In this document: in pieces, positions 30,401-31,689 of the stretch
Layout of the letters: each line of letters starts with the position of its first letter
Position numbering within the stretch: position 1 is the first letter of the stretch
Source of the DNA: Apostichopus californicus
Taxonomy: Eukaryota > Echinodermata > Holothuroidea > Aspidochirotida > Stichopodidae
NCBI GenBank assembly: GCA_020650975.1
Contig: JAIPMN010042431.1
Location: 1,782 to 33,470, forward strand
DNA length: 31,689 nucleotides
Direction: 5' to 3'
Position numbers and translations under genes: made by a program
The notes under the pieces: model-generated
What the model saw: the letters and a program-made list of their open reading frames with translations, nothing else
Told to the model about the DNA's origin: nothing
Databases searched by the model: none

Positions 30401-30700
30401 GTTATTGGCTTGTGCTATACTGCACATTACATACCAGTTACTATTGTAATGGTAGGCCCAGTTCAGCTACGATATTCTGACCAAAATACATTGCGCAATG
30501 AATTAACTACGCAATAGGTCTCTCTTACGCAATCAATTTCTATGCTCGTACGTGATTGGCTGGATACCGAGAGGACCTTTACGAAAGGGGAAATTCCCGA
30601 TGTCCATACAGCTGTATGATTGGGCTCCATCAATGGCTGTATAGCGAACACACGCCTTACCGATACATAGCAGGGTACTCAGTGTGGAGCTCTCGCCCAT
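27327..30700 (-). CDS. CREBL2: CREBL2-like bZIP transcription factor, 135 aa (whole gene, four exons)
   Basis: The model joins 30700-30661, 28737-28682, 28619-28416 and 27434-27327 with GT..AG sites and matching phases 1, 0 and 0. The sum is 408 nt, or 135 codons plus stop. Vertebrate CREBL2 has about 120 residues. Residues 35-48 (GGKVRKQGGRKGKR) and the basic region LERSRQCARECRARKK (59-74) match the CREBL2 pattern. As in that family, the bZIP invariant Asn is replaced by Ser (S62). Zipper positions L80, K87, L94 and L101 are spaced by seven, and L101 is the first residue of exon 4, which supports that splice. CREBL2 and its fly relative act in nuclear transcription linked to nutrient and CREB/REPTOR signalling; that role is family knowledge. 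The N-terminal 32 residues and the tail are poorly conserved with what I know of the family. Confidence 0.8.
27754..27803. repeat. Short tandem duplication in intron 3
   Basis: 'gaaattcaccaaacttctt' is followed a few bases later by 'gaatttcaccaaacttctt', a two-copy repeat of about 25 bp. No function is inferred. Confidence 0.7.
28266..28457. repeat. 96-bp tandem duplication spanning the exon 3/intron 3 junction
   Basis: Positions 28266-28361 and 28362-28457 align at an offset of 96 bp ('gattctagctgtt.tcttaa' at 28321 and 28417; 'atcaagaacatcctcctcc' versus 'atcaagaacatccttctcc'). The copy at 28362-28457 carries the working donor (gtaagc on minus). In the intronic copy the same position reads gtcagc, so the donor is lost. 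A shadow of the last dozen codons of exon 3 therefore lies inside intron 3. Confidence 0.9.
28416..28619 (-). CDS. CREBL2: CREBL2-like gene, exon 3 (bZIP)
   Basis: This 204-nt exon, phase 0-0, runs from the acceptor 'cccaatcatctgtag' to the donor 'gtaagc'. It carries the whole basic region and most of the leucine zipper (residues 33-100). The basic core RQCARECRARKK is nearly identical to the CREBL2 consensus. The downstream readthrough frame into the intron (VSRNDLNAGRRGGD) is an artefact of ignoring the donor. Confidence 0.9.
28682..28737 (-). CDS. CREBL2: CREBL2-like gene, exon 2
   Basis: 56 nt between the acceptor 'ctttttcttaccatag' and a perfect gtaagt donor. Entered in phase 1 and left in phase 0, it reads PTTSLLPYPAGSGSNTSH after the split Ala codon. 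It is Ser/Pro/Gly-rich and probably disordered. The following intron is only 62 bp but has a clear pyrimidine tract (attcttttttctccc) and ctgtag acceptor. Confidence 0.7.
28738..29559. other. Intron 1 of the CREBL2-like gene, distal part
   Basis: AT-rich, no further exon or element seen. The minus-strand ORF at 28738-28950 is intronic and has no signature. Confidence 0.5.
29560..29780. repeat. Tandem duplication with GC-rich 'ggatgcgc' inverted repeat, in intron 1
   Basis: 'ctttcgaaaattatctaagtcc...ggtggatgcg' at 29564-29610 is followed by a diverged copy at 29638-29689. The first copy bears ggatgcgcggatgcgcggat at 29606-29625. The inverse, cgcatccgcgcatccggatg, lies at 29760-29779. The arms could pair over about 130 bp. 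The plus-strand ORF here (29604-29828) is a by-product of the repeat. Confidence 0.75.
29781..30660. other. Intron 1 of the CREBL2-like gene, proximal part
   Basis: The sequence holds several 'taggcct' words (30079-30170), a tgacgt CRE-like site at about 30247 and CCAAT on the minus strand near 30555. All lie downstream of the start codon, so any regulatory role would be as intronic elements. Small ORFs on both strands are unsupported. Confidence 0.4.
30661..30700 (-). CDS. CREBL2: CREBL2-like gene, exon 1 (start)
   Basis: The ATG at 30700-30698 has A at -3 and G at +4. The exon reads MGESSTLSTLLCI and leaves in phase 1 at a good donor (gtaagg). The phase matches exon 2, where G plus CC gives Ala. 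The frame is open further upstream to 30718 (MHKTTN...), but the stronger context favours the downstream ATG. This exon carries no conserved domain, so it is the least certain of the four. Confidence 0.6.
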
Positions 30701-31689
30701 GTTCGTAGTTTTGTGCATGTTTATACCTTAATCCTTACATCGCTTGCAATTATTTGGAAGTTTATATGATTATTTCCGAAAGATATGAAGGTTAACTACC
30801 AAATGATTTGCAAATAGAGGCTGCTATTGAGTATGTCGTTAGTCTTGTTAAGAGGCCTAGTATGAAGGGCTACAGCCTAGTGTACCTTTCTTTTTCACAA
30901 AGCTATTTTCCCGTATTTATTTGCTGGACAGTCTCTGGACAGTAGTCCAGAGAAAGCCAGCGGCAACGCTTTAGATTTGTATCGGACAGATCCTCGGTCA
31001 TGTAAAATACAGTGGGCAAGCACATTTGTGGTAGGCAGAAATATGACTCGAAAGAGTATTACAAACGACTTGGCCAAGACTAGCTTGTCGTATACTCCCA
31101 AATGGAAACGATTAAAATATCATATAATTTTAGTGGACACGATCTTAGTTAGGTGAAATTAAAGTCATCTGCCATTGGTAGTTTGCCCCAAATCGAGTGG
31201 CTGATCCATACTGGGCAAAAATGACACCACATACTTTCAAGCCACACACCTGGAACAGTCATGACATCCTTGTCAATCTTCACACAAGTTTACGCATGGT
31301 CATTTTCTTCACCGGCAATTTTACTGGTCATTTTTAATGAGAAAGCAATTCAGATGAAAAGTTTTTTTTTAAACCCTTAGTGGTATCTTATAGTATCTTA
31401 GTTCAGTAAAAGGGCAAATTGTGTACATATACAAGGACTCTAATCTTTTGAAAGAGAAATAAACATTATAATATAAATTACGACAGTCGATTAATTTGTA
31501 TTGATGATGTTAGCCGCCGTTTGTAGGTGATCAGTTCTGTTATAGCTACCTAAGAATTTGGCTGTGGTAGGTATGCCCCAAAACTGCAGCATGTGTCCAG
31601 ACGTTACAAACTGTGGGGTTCGATATAACCTATATGACTTGAATAATGAAGGCTTAAAATTCGGGACATTTTATATAGTTTTATAGATC
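30701..31689. other. Sequence upstream of the CREBL2-like gene
   Basis: Expected to hold its 5' UTR and promoter. I could not assign a TATA box or initiator with confidence. The minus-strand ORF at 30895-31101 has no recognisable domain. No other gene is seen up to the window end. Confidence 0.4.

Overview
The window looks like AT-rich, intron-containing DNA from an animal nuclear genome. There is no operon-like gene density, no Shine-Dalgarno context and almost no long ORF. Coding sequence appears only as short exons bounded by GT..AG sites, separated by repeats and decayed retrotransposons. The recurrent 'taggcct' motifs, the retroelement types and a CREBL2-type bZIP gene would fit a marine invertebrate, perhaps an echinoderm or another deuterostome. 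That placement is inference; nothing here names the species.

Two multi-exon genes on the minus strand can be assembled by matching splice sites and intron phase. (1) 30700 to 27327 encodes a 135-aa CREBL2-like bZIP protein in four exons (phases 1, 0, 0), with a strong Kozak ATG, a 62-bp second intron and a polyadenylation signal at 27019-27024. (2) 21174 to 17508 encodes an unrecognised 262-aa protein in eight exons. It has an N-terminal hydrophobic segment and a tandem array of three nearly identical 45-nt phase-1 mini-exons, each giving a 15-residue repeat (consensus ATFLYxEKREEAxIx). An AATAAA follows the stop. The array was made by tandem duplication of an exon plus its flanking intron sequence. 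It is the most interesting feature of the window.

Region by region: 1-6485 is largely non-coding, with an ACGT-rich palindrome cluster, an old segmental duplication, a possible tiny TATA-ORF-AATAAA unit and a MITE-like inverted-repeat element. 6486-16033 holds isolated micro-exon candidates, mainly on the plus strand, a 51-bp and a 27-bp tandem repeat, GA-rich DNA and the C-terminal remnant of a LINE. 16905-17330 is a decayed retroelement tail with a GIY-YIG-like domain. 17458-21290 is the mini-exon gene. 21701-22450 is a long-period tandem repeat. 23375 to about 25680 is a dead L1/Tx1-like LINE on the minus strand. 26319-26785 is a 40-bp hairpin satellite with an 80-bp higher-order pattern. 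27019-30700 is the CREBL2-like gene, including a 96-bp tandem duplication across one of its exon-intron junctions. 30701-31689 holds only putative upstream sequence.

The two genes show no evident functional link to each other. All gene models rest on reading splice sites and reading frames by eye. No transcript or homology search was available.
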